64,000 nucleotides of DNA from JAUIAI01 sp041396585. GTDB taxonomy: Bacteria > Pseudomonadota > Gammaproteobacteria > Burkholderiales > Burkholderiaceae_E. How positions within the stretch are numbered: position 1 is the stretch's first letter; the number at the start of each line of letters is the position of its first letter. The translations under genes were made by a program, and so were the position numbers. Below, one piece after another: positions 54,982 through 64,000 of the stretch. The DNA is taken from positions 135,646-199,645 of the forward strand of contig JAWKYG010000009.1 in assembly GCA_041396585.1 (NCBI GenBank), given 5' to 3'. The notes beneath the pieces were generated by a model that did not search any database, had not been told where the DNA came from, and saw only the letters and a list, made by a program, of their open reading frames with translations.

Positions 54982-56172
54982 TCAGCGCGGCAGCGGCAGG
55001 TAGCGTACCGAGAGCACCCCGGGGATTGCGCAGATCGCCTCGATCACGCTGCGTTGCACGGGGCTGTCGACATCGAGCAGCGTGTAGGCCACCTCGCCAC
55101 GCGACTTGTTGATCATGTTGTGGATGTTCAGGCCGGCGTTCGCCATCTCGGTGGAGATCTGGCCCACCATGTTCGGCACATTGGCATTGGCGATCGCGAT
55201 CCGGTCCGACGATTCTCGCGGCATCGTCACCACCGGGAAGTTGACCGTGTTGCGCACATTGCCGTGCTCGATGTATTCGCGCAGTTGTTCGGCCACCATG
55301 ATCGCGCAGTTCTCTTCGGCCTCACCGGTGGAGGCGCCCAGGTGGGGCAGGGCGAGCGCGCGCGGATGGCCGTGCAGCGCCGCGCTCGGGAAATCGCAGA
55401 CATACTGGCCCAGGCGGTCCTCGTCCAGAGCGGCACGCACCGCCGTGTCATCGACCACGCCGCCGCGGGCGAAATTCAGCAGCGTGGCCGTGGCGCGCAT
55501 GTGCTCGATCATGCCGGCATTGATCAGGTGGCGCGTGGCCTCGATCAGCGGCACGTGCACGGTGACGAAATCCGATGCGCGCAGCAGCTCGGGCACGCTG
55601 AAGGCCTTGCGCACCTGGGCCGGCAGGCTCCAGGCCGCCTCGACCGTGATGTCCGGGTCGTAGCCGATCACGTTCATGCCCAGGCCGATGCCGGCCTCGG
55701 CCACCAGGCAGCCGATCTTGCCCAGGCCGATCACGCCGAGCGTGCGCTCGGCCAGTTCGCGGCCCGCATAGGCCTTCTTGCCGGCCTCGACCCGCGCATC
55801 GAGATCATCGGCCGAATAATCCAGTTCGTCGACGAAACGGATCGCGCCGGGCAGATTGCGTGCGGCCAGCAGCATCGCGGCCAGCACCAACTCCTTGACG
55901 GCGTTGGCATTGGCACCCGGCGCGTTGAACACCGGCACCCCGCGCGCACTCATCTCGGCCACCGGAATGTTGTTGGTGCCCGCGCCCGCACGGCCGATTG
56001 CCAGCACGCTCTTGGGGATCGCCATGCCATGCATGTCTGCCGAGCGCACCAGGATCGCGTCGGGGGCATCGATGTCGGCGCCGACCTCATAGAGATCGGC
56101 GGGCAGTCTCGCCAGGCCGATCGGTGAGATCTTGTTGAGCACCCGCACCCGGGCCTTGCGGTTGTCGATCAT
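54982..56172 (-). CDS. serA: SerA, D-3-phosphoglycerate dehydrogenase
   Basis: First committed step of serine synthesis. The 396-residue product has the substrate domain (VRSADMHGM, GRAGAGTNNIPV), the NAD-binding motif GVIGLGKIGCLVAEAGIGLG, the catalytic Arg/Glu/His region (NFARGGVVDD, LPHLGASTGEAEENCA), and a C-terminal ACT domain (about 325-396, NMVGQISTEMANAGLNIHNM). It lacks the intervening ASB domain, so it is the short ACT-only form. Its start overlaps the serC stop by four bases. Confidence 0.95.
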   Translation of the reverse strand: MIDNRKARVRVLNKISPIGLARLPADLYEVGADIDAPDAILVRSADMHGMAIPKSVLAIGRAGAGTNNIPVAEMSARGVPVFNAPGANANAVKELVLAAMLLAARNLPGAIRFVDELDYSADDLDARVEAGKKAYAGRELAERTLGVIGLGKIGCLVAEAGIGLGMNVIGYDPDITVEAAWSLPAQVRKAFSVPELLRASDFVTVHVPLIEATRHLINAGMIEHMRATATLLNFARGGVVDDTAVRAALDEDRLGQYVCDFPSAALHGHPRALALPHLGASTGEAEENCAIMVAEQLREYIEHGNVRNTVNFPVVTMPRESSDRIAIANANVPNMVGQISTEMANAGLNIHNMINKSRGEVAYTLLDVDSPVQRSVIEAICAIPGVLSVRYLPLPR

Positions 56173-57251
56173 GCCTGTGCCCGCTCGAACTCGGTCATGT
56201 AGGAGATCAGGGCCTGAACGCCTTCGATCGGCATCGCGTTGTAGATCGATGCGCGCATGCCGCCCACCGAGCGGTGGCCCTTGAGCTGCAACAGACCCGC
56301 GGCCTTGGCGCCGGCCAGGAAAGCATCGTCGCGATCGGGATCGGCGAGCGTGAACGCGACATTCATGCGCGAGCGATTCTCCAGCGCCACCGGGTTGGCG
56401 TAGAAGGCCGAGCCGTCGATCGCCGCGTACAGCGCCTCCGCCTTCTCACGATTGCGCGCCTCGATACCGGCCACGCCACCCTGCGCCTTCAGCCACTGGA
56501 ACACCAGCCCGGCCAGATACACGGCGAAGGTGGGCGGGGTGTTGAGCATCGAATCGGCGTCGGCGTGGGCCTTGAAATCGAGCATCGGCGACAGGCTGGC
56601 GGGTGCCTTGCCGAGCAGGTCTTCGCGGATGATCACGATCGTCAGACCGGCCGGGCCGATGTTCTTCTGCGCGCCCGCGTAGATGAGGCCGTAGCGCGAG
56701 ACATCGATCGGCCGCGACAGGATTGTCGAGGACATATCGGCCACCAGCGGCACATCGCCGGTGTCCGGGGTCTCGAACATCTCCACGCCACCGATGGTTT
56801 CGTTCGTGCACACGTGCAGATAGGCCGCCTGCGGATCGCACTGCCAGGTGGACTGCGCCGGCACATAGGTGAAGTTGCGGTCTTCGCTGCTGGCGACGAT
56901 GTTCACCTTGGCCATTTGCCTGGCCTCGGCGATGGCCTTCTTCGACCACTGCCCGGTGTAGAGATAGTCGGCCGAGGTCTTCTCGCCCAGCAGGTTCATG
57001 GGGATCATCGCGAACTGCAGCGTGGCCCCGCCCTGCAGGAACAACACCTTGTAGTTGGCCGGAATCGCGAGCAGGTCACGCAGATCCGCTTCGGCAGCCG
57101 CATGAATGCTCATGTATTCCTTACCGCGATGGCTCATCTCCATCACGCTCTGACCGCTGCCGTGCCAGTCGAGCATCTCGTCGGCGGCTTGTCTGAGGAC
57201 GGGCTCGGGCAGGGTGGCCGGGCCGGCACTGAAGTTGAATACGGTTCGCAT
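56169..57251 (-). CDS. serC: SerC, phosphoserine aminotransferase
   Basis: PLP enzyme making 3-phosphoserine. The ATG at 57251 gives MRTVFNFSAGPATLPEPVL and 360 residues, the family length. Motifs include LFLQGGATLQFAMIPMN and IYAGAQKNIGPAGLTIVII with the PLP-binding Lys, and the closing GHRSVGGMRASIYNAMP. serC-serA forms a coupled operon. The N-terminal extension possible up to 57299 has no support. Confidence 0.97.
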   Translation of the reverse strand: MRTVFNFSAGPATLPEPVLRQAADEMLDWHGSGQSVMEMSHRGKEYMSIHAAAEADLRDLLAIPANYKVLFLQGGATLQFAMIPMNLLGEKTSADYLYTGQWSKKAIAEARQMAKVNIVASSEDRNFTYVPAQSTWQCDPQAAYLHVCTNETIGGVEMFETPDTGDVPLVADMSSTILSRPIDVSRYGLIYAGAQKNIGPAGLTIVIIREDLLGKAPASLSPMLDFKAHADADSMLNTPPTFAVYLAGLVFQWLKAQGGVAGIEARNREKAEALYAAIDGSAFYANPVALENRSRMNVAFTLADPDRDDAFLAGAKAAGLLQLKGHRSVGGMRASIYNAMPIEGVQALISYMTEFERAQA

Positions 57252-57310
57252 GGTGCTCACGAGGGCGGGAACGAAAAGGGGGGCATTGTAAGCCCGCACC
57301 CGGCCGGATG

Positions 57311-57349
57311 AAAAAGCCGCCCCGGCCCGTCACTCGGGCCGGGGCGGCT
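57311..57349 (-). terminator. Strong Rho-independent terminator of the phytase-like gene
   Basis: A perfect 15-base stem (57315-57329 with 57335-57349, GC-rich) around a 5-base loop is followed on the minus strand by TTTTTCATCC. It lies 32 bases beyond the stop of the esterase-like phytase gene and upstream of serC, insulating the two units. Confidence 0.93.
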
Positions 57350-57380
57350 CTTGTCCCGGCGGTTGGAACGGATTGCCTTC

Positions 57381-59809
57381 TCAGGGCTGGATCGCGCCGA
57401 GATTCATCAGTTGCGTCTCGCCGTTGTTGTCATCGACACCGTCATTGTCATTGACCACAAAGACATCACCGTTGGCCATCACGGCCAGGCCCTCGATCTT
57501 CTCGGGTACCGGGCCGCCGAGCGCCTTCAGCTCGGGCAGGATGTCGCGCACCAGCGTCTTGGCAACCGTGTCGCCGTCGATCAGGCCCTGGATGTCGAAC
57601 CGGTAGAGGCGCTTGATCCTGGCATCCGGACCGCCCTGGTTGTCGCGCTCCACGACCAGAAAGCGACCATCACCGAGCGATGTCAGATCGGAAAGCCCCA
57701 CCCAGCCCCCGTTGGGCGATTCACGGGGATCGAGCGGATAGCGCAGGAAGCTCCAGTCCGCGGTGACGGTATCGAACACGCCGATGCGTGGCTCGGCCTC
57801 GCCGGTCCAGGCGCGCTGGAAGGCCACATAGACCTTGCCCGCATGCTCGGCAACCCCTTCGAAGCCAAAGCGAACCTGGATCTTCTCGACCTCGGCAGGC
57901 AGACGGACCACGCGCTCGATCACGCCCTGGTGGTTGGTCTTGATCAGCAGGTTGACCGAGTTGACCGGGCGGCTCGCATCGCCCACCGTGCCGGCACCCT
58001 CGGAGACGATCCAGAAGCCGCCGTCGGCCGCCATCGCAATGCCTTCCGGATCGAGATTGACATGCTTGTCTGGCGTGATCATCGCCGCGAGGTCGGCCTC
58101 ATCGAACACGTCGATGCGGCTGGGATCGTCGGCCTTGACCGACGCATCGGCCAGGCCGGCCACCGGCAGTGCCGCCAGCACGCCGTTGCTATCCATGATC
58201 GGCGTGGCCGCAATCAGTTTTGCCGGTTTCGTGCTGGTGTCGATCGTGAAGATCCGGTTGCTGCCATAGAAGCTGTCCTCGATCGAGTACAGCGTGTTGG
58301 CGGCATCGCCCGCCGCCAGGCCGGACAGCGCGCTCCACGGAATCGGGCGCCCGTCGGCATCGTCGATCGATTCGATCGTCGGATAGCGGGCCGGCTCGCT
58401 GCTATAGCGATAGAGATTCAACACCGAGCGCACCGCGTCACCACGGCTGTCTACCTCGCTGGCGGCGACGAGCAGATTGCGCGAAGGAATCGCCAGCACG
58501 CCCTCCGGGCCCACGCCTGCGGGCAGCACCTGCTTGAACGTCGGTGCGCGCGGGTCGGTGACGTCATAGACCGCCAGCAGGTTGCTGCGCTCCTCGGCAA
58601 CGATGAGGTGGGGGATGTTGCCGAAGTTTGCGAACTCGACATTCTCGGGCTCCGTCCCCTTGTTGCCCGAGCGTGCATCCGGGTAGTGACCCACACGCAC
58701 GGCCTGGTGATCGAGGGCGTTGCCGGAATCGAAGATGACCTGGCCGTCGGTATCGAAGATCGAGAAGCTGCGGCTGCCGCCGTCCATGTCGCCCTCATTG
58801 GCGGTGGCGAACAGCTTGTTGGTGATCCAGCTGACACCGTCGGGTTCGCGCAGGCGCTTGGTCTGCGTTTCGGTGAGCAGGATGCGTGCGGGGTCTTCCT
58901 CGGTGGTGTCGATGTCCGTCAGATCGATCGCGCCGGCGGTGAACTGCGCCGTGATCTTCGCCGATGGCAGGTGCACCAGAACCAGGTGATTGTTCTCCTG
59001 CATCGTCATCACCGCCGTGTTGTCGTTGTTGATGTCGACATACTCGGGTTCCGGGTCTCCGGCATAGAGCGCGCTGGTGCCGGTCATGTCGACCCGGGTC
59101 GCGGTCCAGGTGTTCGGCTGGCCCTGCAGGCCAACGATCGACAAATAGCCGGCCGGCGCCTGCGGCGCTTGCCATCGCCAAGATCCTCGTCGCGCTCGTT
59201 CTCGATCGCGATGGCGGCGAACTGGCCGTTCGGGCTCACGGCCACCGAATCGGGCTGGCCACCCAGATCGATCCGGGCGACCTCGGTGCGGGTGGCGATG
59301 TCCACCACTACCAGCGCGCCGCTGGTATTCACATAATCCGCCGAGGTGTTCACGCCCACCAGGGCCCATCCGTCCCTGACCGCCACCGAGGTCGGCTCAC
59401 CGCCCATGGCCAGCTTGCCCAGGCCCCGGGGAACGGCCGGGTCGGCGATATCGACGAAGCCGATCGATTTGTCGGGGCTGTTGGTGTAGATCAGCGTCAT
59501 GCCGTCGGCGCTCGCGGCCACGATCTCCGCCGACGTGGCATTGTCTGAGTTGCAACCATTCGCCTCCTGTTCACAGACCGTGAACACGGCGATCCGGTTG
59601 AACTGGCCCTCGGTGCGATTGGCGCCGTTGCCGGCCACGTTGCCGTTGCCATTGTTGCCGCTGTTGCGCGCGCTGTTGCTGGCCACTGCCAGGTTGTCCG
59701 CGGTGGCGTCTTTACTGTCGCCGCATGCGTTCAGCGTCGCTGCAATCATCGCCGCCATCAGGGTATGACGCACGATCCGGGTCGGTCGTTGCTGGGTTTT
59801 CGTTTTCAT
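57381..59809 (-). CDS. Esterase-like-phytase-family lipoprotein (frameshifted)
   Basis: A secreted beta-propeller lipoprotein of about 809 residues. The N-terminus at 59809 has a signal ending in lipobox LNAC, then a choice-of-anchor-type propeller (SADGMTLIYTNSPDKSIGFVDI, GEPTSVAVRDGWALVGVN). At about 59166-59170 one base is missing: the frame leaves GDGK, and the next frame continues APQAPAGYLSIVGLQGQ through to 57381. The rest has EPENVEFANFG, the phytase-like block LDPEGIAMAADGGFWIVSEGAG, VEKIQVRFGFEGVAE, and a closing KIEGLAVMANGDVFVVNDND. Phosphomonoesterase activity is assumed from family only. Confidence 0.82.
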
Positions 59810-60061
59810 GAGGTCCTCCCTGGCCCGCGCCCGAAGGCATGCTGACCATGTGATTCGAATGGAACTTGGGAGGGCCGAGGCTATCGGGCGACTGTGACGA
59901 TTCCGTGTCGGATCTTTCCGGTTTCGGATTCAGGAAGATTTGTTGCGGGGAATGTTGCGTGCGTTGCGGATCGAGCGCGTTCAGGGCCACGGCTGGCGTG
60001 TCCAGAGTCGTCGTCCCGCCATCGGGCGCCGCCGCCAGAACGGGATGTCCTGTGATCGGGG

Positions 60062-60813
60062 ACCCCGATGCTGCAGGTGGTGCACCGGGCGATCGGCCGG
60101 CATCTGCGTAAACAGAGCGGCTTGCGCCACGGGCAGGGCGGGGCGGTGACACTGATCCAGCGCTTTGGCTCGGCGGCGAACCTGAACATCCACCTGCATT
60201 GCCTGGTGCTGGACGGGGTGTACCGGTGCGAGGGCGAGGGTGAGCCGCAGTTCGTCGCGGTGGCCGCACCCACCGATGAGGAACTGGCCGGGTTGCTGCA
60301 GACAATGATCAGCCGAATTCTGAGGATGCTCACGCGCCGCCGGGTACTCGAACAGGAGGCCGGGCAAACCTGGTTGTCCGACACCGACAGCGAGGCCAAC
60401 GAAGGTAGTGCAATGTGGCCACTGCAGGCGGCGGTGACCTACCGGATCGCGTTTGGCCCGCGCGCCGGGCAAAAGGTACTGACGATACGCGGGGCGCAGC
60501 CACGCCAATACCGGCCAGGCAAGCGCCTGTGCGCTGAAATTGACGGTTTCAGCCTGCAGCAGGGCGACCAGGCCGGCGAACAAGACAGCGGCGTGCCAAG
60601 CGGGCAGGGCGCATTGGCTGGGCGCGCCTGCTCAAGCGGGTGTTCGATATCGAGATGGCCCATTGTCCGAACTGCGGGCAGGCAGAGCTGAAGATTCTGG
60701 CCCCGATCCTTGAGCAGGAGGTGATTGAGAAGATCCTGAATCACCTGGGGATCGATGCGCAAGCGCCGCCGCGGGGCAAAGCGCGCATGCCCGGTGCCGA
60801 TCAGGCGTGGTGA
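60062..60813 (+). pseudogene. IS91-family transposase remnant
   Basis: Two out-of-frame pieces of an IS91/Y2-type transposase. The first (60062 to about 60580) includes GAVTLIQRFGSAANLNIHLH and TYRIAFGPRAGQKVLTIRGA. It breaks after EIDGFSL, losing the part that would follow. The second (about 60604-60813) resumes with GWARLLKRVFDIEMAHCPNCG, the usual zinc-finger ending, to a stop at 60811-60813. The N-terminus is also missing. It is surely inactive. Element ends and target site cannot be located. Confidence 0.88.
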
Positions 60814-61324
60814 TGGCAACGGCCACGGCGACACGGGGCAGGGCAAAACAAGAGGAGCCTGAATAGGTCGGCACGGCACTGAACACGGTGGCGCGGGCCC
60901 GGCTACGTGTTCGGTGCCGGTGCGCCAGGAGCGAGCGCGAATCGGCCCGCTGGCACGCACTTTGGCGCGTGGGCAATGAATTCTGAGGGGCTAACAGTGC
61001 CGGTTGGGCGGGCTTTTTCCAGCTGCGCCGACCGCCCATTGGCATTCGGGTACTTTGCAGATGGCGTTTGATATTCCTATTCGCCGGCCGGCCTGTATCA
61101 CCGGGCGAAGTACCTGCAGGTGGCGGTGCCGGGGCTCGGTGGTGTGGGCCTGCTGCTCTGGCCCGGGCCCGTGCGGTGGGAGCTCTGCGTACCGATCGGC
61201 GCGGTGCTCGCCGGTGGCCTGACTAGTGTGCAGTGGGCCTTCTACAAGAAGCACATGTAGGTCCGTCGTGCGTCGCTGCGGCCCGCGAATGTCGGGCGTC
61301 AGGACTGCCCGACACGGGAGGCAA
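60814..61324 (+). other. Gene-poor stretch between the IS91 remnant and CBASS
   Basis: About 510 bases without a supported gene. It contains a possible decayed coding remnant, an open frame at 61072-61260 with a hydrophobic middle (VAVPGLGGVGLLLWPGP) and ending AFYKKHM, but no start codon fits. A few bases of IS91 end sequence are likely included. Confidence 0.45.
61290..61314 (-). terminator. Hairpin just downstream of the CBASS operon
   Basis: Two perfect 8-base arms (TGTCGGGC at 61290-61297 and its complement at 61307-61314) around 9 bases lie 11 bases beyond the capV stop. There is no T-tract, so it may be a weak or Rho-assisted terminator. Confidence 0.45.
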
Positions 61325-62341
61325 TCAACGACGCGGGGCGGAGTCGTTGACATCGACCGGTACGAACGCTTCGACCGACGTGTCCAGGAAGTTCGCCTGC
61401 AGAGTTGGCAGAGCGTCCCGTGCGCAGCTCGCTCCAAGGCCTCGCAGGCGGTCGATCATCTCCACGCTGTCCAGAGAGAACTTGCCTGCCGGAACAGAAA
61501 CCTGGTGTCGAAAGTACCGCGGGGCCGCCTCGGTATGGCCGCAGAGGAGCTTCGCCGTTCCAGCCGCGGCGCGTGACTGTCCACGCATGAACAGCTCCGT
61601 CGACTTCAGAAACAAGTCCTTATATCCGGCCGACGCTGGCACATCGAAAATCTCTTCAGTGCAGCCCAGGCTGAGGACGAAGAGATCATCGTCCTTCCAA
61701 CCCAAGATGCTGCGCGCCTCCACTGCGGCGACACCCGCTGGGTTGTTGGCCCAAATGCCGCCATCGATCAGCGGCGCACCGCTCGGCATGACATGCGCCC
61801 GGAAGTAGGTCGGCGCCGCGGCCGTCGCCAAAGCAACATCGACGGCTCGTTCCCGCCAGTCCACCTGCAATCGAGGATGGTGACGAGTCTTGAAGACGTA
61901 TAGATCGTCCTTGTCGCCGTGGTAGGCGGGAATCACGAGGCGGAGCCTGCTCTCGCCGAGCGTCTTCGATCCGAACGCTGCCATCAGCGCAACACGAAGG
62001 GCGTCCGGCTCGTATTTCGGCCACGCGAGCTGTTGGCCTCGGCGCCTCCAATTGCGCAGCAGGGCCGAACACCGCTGCGCAATGCCGTTCGCGACCGTCG
62101 GGTCGGCCTGATCGAAGATGCGCGGCCCTTCCCGAACGTAGAACTCGACGATCTCGCGCGCGGATAGACCGAGACCAAGCCCCAGCGCGATGATGCCCCC
62201 GGTCGACGTACCGGCGACCAGGTCGAAGTGGTCCGCGATCCGCTTTCCGGTTGCGGTCTCGACAGCATCGAGGAACGCCACCTCGAGGACGCCCTTGATC
62301 CCTCCGCCATCGAGTGCAAGGATTCGCCGTTTAGGACGCAT
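61325..62341 (-). CDS. capV: CapV, CBASS patatin-like phospholipase effector
   Basis: A 338-residue patatin-like lipase. It has the oxyanion motif DGGGIKG (11-17), the nucleophile Ser46 in GTSTGG and the dyad Asp193 in IDGGIWANN. In CBASS, CapV is activated by a cyclic nucleotide and degrades membrane phospholipids to abort infection. Overlap with the E2-like gene by 11 bases and the upstream CD-NTase support this role over that of a metabolic patatin. It is the last gene of the operon. Confidence 0.92.
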   Translation of the reverse strand: MRPKRRILALDGGGIKGVLEVAFLDAVETATGKRIADHFDLVAGTSTGGIIALGLGLGLSAREIVEFYVREGPRIFDQADPTVANGIAQRCSALLRNWRRRGQQLAWPKYEPDALRVALMAAFGSKTLGESRLRLVIPAYHGDKDDLYVFKTRHHPRLQVDWRERAVDVALATAAAPTYFRAHVMPSGAPLIDGGIWANNPAGVAAVEARSILGWKDDDLFVLSLGCTEEIFDVPASAGYKDLFLKSTELFMRGQSRAAAGTAKLLCGHTEAAPRYFRHQVSVPAGKFSLDSVEMIDRLRGLGASCARDALPTLQANFLDTSVEAFVPVDVNDSAPRR

Positions 62342-62765
62342 CGCGTACCTCCGGATGACGTCCGCCGCCCTTCCACTCGTCGCTCACGAGCCACTCTTCG
62401 AAGTAGAACAACCACTCGTAGGTCCACGGCACGATCGTGTCGGCAATCGAGGCGCCGGGTGACCATTCCGCGGTTTGCGGATCGAAGAGACACAGCCGCA
62501 CCGGTTTCGTCGAGTACACGTGCGGTAGATGGCGACCGTCCGCCAACTCGTTGAGGTCGGGTGAGACGACTACGACTTCCGGCGTATCGGCACGGCGGTA
62601 CCGAATGCGGACCTTGTACAGACGGCCGAACGCCGAAGGTCTGACATCGAGATTCCAGATCAACTCAGCCCGCTTTACGACGCCATGGCCACGGCTGACC
62701 GGGCTGGCCCGAAGACGCATCCACTGCTGTTCCGGGCTGAGCCAAGGATCGCGGACCTTCCGCAC
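62331..62765 (-). CDS. CBASS E2-like conjugating protein (stand-alone)
   Basis: A 144-residue protein resembling bacterial ubiquitin-conjugating E2 domains of CBASS operons. The likely catalytic Cys is Cys92 in KPVRLCLFDP, preceded by a conserved His (HLPHVYST) and followed by the W-rich segment TIVPWTYEWLFYFEEWL with a closing WKGGGRHP. No E1 (ThiF) domain is fused and no JAB protease gene is adjacent, matching the type II-short CBASS layout. It starts two bases after the CD-NTase stop. In such systems E2 is thought to attach the CD-NTase C-terminus to a target and prime it. Confidence 0.82.
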   Translation of the reverse strand: MRKVRDPWLSPEQQWMRLRASPVSRGHGVVKRAELIWNLDVRPSAFGRLYKVRIRYRRADTPEVVVVSPDLNELADGRHLPHVYSTKPVRLCLFDPQTAEWSPGASIADTIVPWTYEWLFYFEEWLVSDEWKGGGRHPEVRDAS

Positions 62766-62766
62766 G

Positions 62767-63969
62767 CTACCGGCCGAAGAACGTGTGCCGCGGAGCGGTC
62801 ACGCGCCCGACGGCGGGCGAGGTGACGAGGCCCAAGCCGGGTGCGACGAGCAGGGACCCCGCCGCGCGGGCATTGCTGACTTTCGTCGCAAGCGGTGCCA
62901 TTGCAGCGCGAACGGCCTCCTGGCTCGCGCTGAAAGACTTCTGAAGCGCCTCGCCGAGTCGGTCCTTGCCTTCGAGGGCGAGCAGCCCTTCGAGCATAGC
63001 GACCGCATCCCTGTGCCAGCCGTAGAAGGCTCGGGGGAGGCGTGGATCGAGATTCCACTTGTCGGCGAAGTTCTCCCCAGTCGTGGTCTCGTTCTCGATG
63101 AAGTAGAACGGCTTGCCGTTCTGCTCGCCGACCTGAATGAAGTCCGGCAGGCGGCGCACCACGTCGAGGATCAGCTTGTAGTTGTCCGTGTATACGAAGC
63201 GGGTGATGCAGTCTGCATACGATCGCGCCGCGAGCGTCGTCAGGATGACGCTGATCGGCGCGAGCTCGCTGCGCCCAGGGGCGGCAAACGAGACGTCTCG
63301 ATGGCGCTTAAGAAGTTGAACGATGCGCTTCAGCGGAGGCTTGCGCATCTCCTGCTCGGGAAAATCTTCTACGTCCGCACGCTTGGCGGCGATCGCGGCC
63401 TCGCGCAGGGTCAGCCTGGGGCGCAGGGCCGCGTACCGCTCGAAACGGGCCGCGTATCCCTTCGGGTTAGTCGGCTTCCACGCCGCCAGCGCCCTGTCGG
63501 GCACCAGCTCACCGCCGTTGCCGCATGCCGGATTGCGAATCGACGGCGTGATGTCGAGGTGGAACTCGTTCGCGTAGCACAGCCGCCAGCAGCGCTGCTT
63601 CTCTTCGAGCATCGAGGCGTAGGTGGCGTGGGCCTTTAGTCGATCGCCGATCAATGCCTTGACCGCGGCGGGACTGGAGGTGACGCCGACGGAGGGCAGG
63701 TGGCAAACGAGGTCCACGTCGAACTCGGCCCGGCCGATCGGCTTGTTGGCAGTACCCACCGCGATCGATCCCTGCGCGTAGATAGCGGCGTCCTGCAGAA
63801 ACGGTGATTCGCCGTCGGCGAGCCACGCGCTGACGGCTTCATACCGAGCCTTTGCCGTCTCGTACTGGCTATCGGTCAAGTCGATCTGCGCGAACAGCTC
63901 GTCGAGAACCACACCCAGCATCCGCCGCTTGTGCGAGGTCAATTCGATCAACTTGGGGTCAGCGTGCAT
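62767..63969 (-). CDS. CD-NTase, CBASS cyclic oligonucleotide synthase
   Basis: A 400-residue cGAS/DncV-like nucleotidyltransferase. The Pol-beta-type active site has GS at 67-68 (YAQGSIAVGT), Asp84 and Asp86 (AEFDVDLVC), and a third acidic Asp139 (FHLDITPSI). The C-terminal helical domain runs about 190-350. The tail ends TAPRHTFFGR, and terminal glycine-aromatic residues could be the conjugation site, as in CdnD/DncV types. The ATG at 63969 is preceded by GGAG. It is first in the operon within this window; the product (which cyclic nucleotide) cannot be read from sequence. Confidence 0.92.
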   Translation of the reverse strand: MHADPKLIELTSHKRRMLGVVLDELFAQIDLTDSQYETAKARYEAVSAWLADGESPFLQDAAIYAQGSIAVGTANKPIGRAEFDVDLVCHLPSVGVTSSPAAVKALIGDRLKAHATYASMLEEKQRCWRLCYANEFHLDITPSIRNPACGNGGELVPDRALAAWKPTNPKGYAARFERYAALRPRLTLREAAIAAKRADVEDFPEQEMRKPPLKRIVQLLKRHRDVSFAAPGRSELAPISVILTTLAARSYADCITRFVYTDNYKLILDVVRRLPDFIQVGEQNGKPFYFIENETTTGENFADKWNLDPRLPRAFYGWHRDAVAMLEGLLALEGKDRLGEALQKSFSASQEAVRAAMAPLATKVSNARAAGSLLVAPGLGLVTSPAVGRVTAPRHTFFGR

Positions 63970-64000
63970 ATCCGTGCTCCAAAACGTTCATCGCCCGATC

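Noticed and set aside
59880..59930. Possible Pho box upstream of the phytase-like gene
   Set aside because: CTGTGAC and CCGTGTC are spaced roughly like a Pho box, but the match is poor and on the wrong strand for the gene.

Overview
The window is GC-rich chromosomal DNA, densely packed with genes in long, tightly overlapping operons. Gene content and order (dusB-fis-purH-ruvCAB, ubiH-pepP, murU-amgK beside lptD-surA-rsmA, miaB-ybeZYX-lnt, glyQS) point to a gammaproteobacterium with an LPS outer membrane. Genus cannot be resolved from the sequence alone.

Layout. 1-5263 (minus strand): DNA repair and purine block, dusB-fis-purH-ruvC-ruvA-ruvB, with ruvB cut by the window edge. 5556-9957 (minus): ubiH, pepP and the peptidoglycan-recycling pair murU/amgK. 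10141-15078 (plus): lptD-surA-rsmA and gloA. 15191-20340 (minus): ygjP-like metalloprotease, plsC, gmhB, glyS, glyQ, mostly joined by 4-base stop/start overlaps. 20501-30043 (minus): the conserved miaB-ybeZ-ybeY-ybeX-lnt operon, interrupted after miaB by a two-gene insert, a TPR/beta-barrel Slam-like protein and a FecR-domain protein with a TbpB-like C-terminal barrel. 30173-33657 (minus): tRNA-Met, a sensor kinase/response regulator pair and pyrF. 34060-39861 (plus): fused indolepyruvate ferredoxin oxidoreductase, a lysophospholipase-like hydrolase and a Tat-exported SMP-30 protein. 39991-48315: accessory genes, including a DMT exporter, a degenerate SDR, a candidate halohydrin dehalogenase, a DUF1501/DUF1800 pair, a transglutaminase-like protein and a LuxR-type regulator. 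48394-54961 (mostly plus): PaaZ, an OmpA lipoprotein on the opposite strand, a hotdog thioesterase, and a GNAT/C39-peptidase protein followed by a RimK-type ATP-grasp ligase. 54982-57251 (minus): serC-serA. 57381-59809 (minus): a phytase-like esterase lipoprotein. 60062-60813: IS91-type transposase remnant. 61325-63969 (minus): an anti-phage CBASS operon (CD-NTase, stand-alone E2-like protein, CapV patatin phospholipase).

The most notable items are (i) the Slam-like/FecR-barrel pair embedded in a housekeeping operon, a possible type XI secretion pair; (ii) the GNAT-C39 plus RimK pair, a little-studied peptide-ligation system; (iii) a small SDR matching both halohydrin-dehalogenase fingerprints; and (iv) the CBASS operon with an E2 but no visible E1 or JAB gene.

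A quality warning: at least seven conserved genes (lptD, lnt, ybeZ, the DMT exporter, the DUF1501 gene, paaZ, the phytase-like gene) carry indels, mostly of one base, that shift the frame. Several sit in short G/C runs, and two sets are compensated so the reading frame looks intact. Sequencing or assembly error explains this better than gene decay, because lptD and lnt are normally essential.
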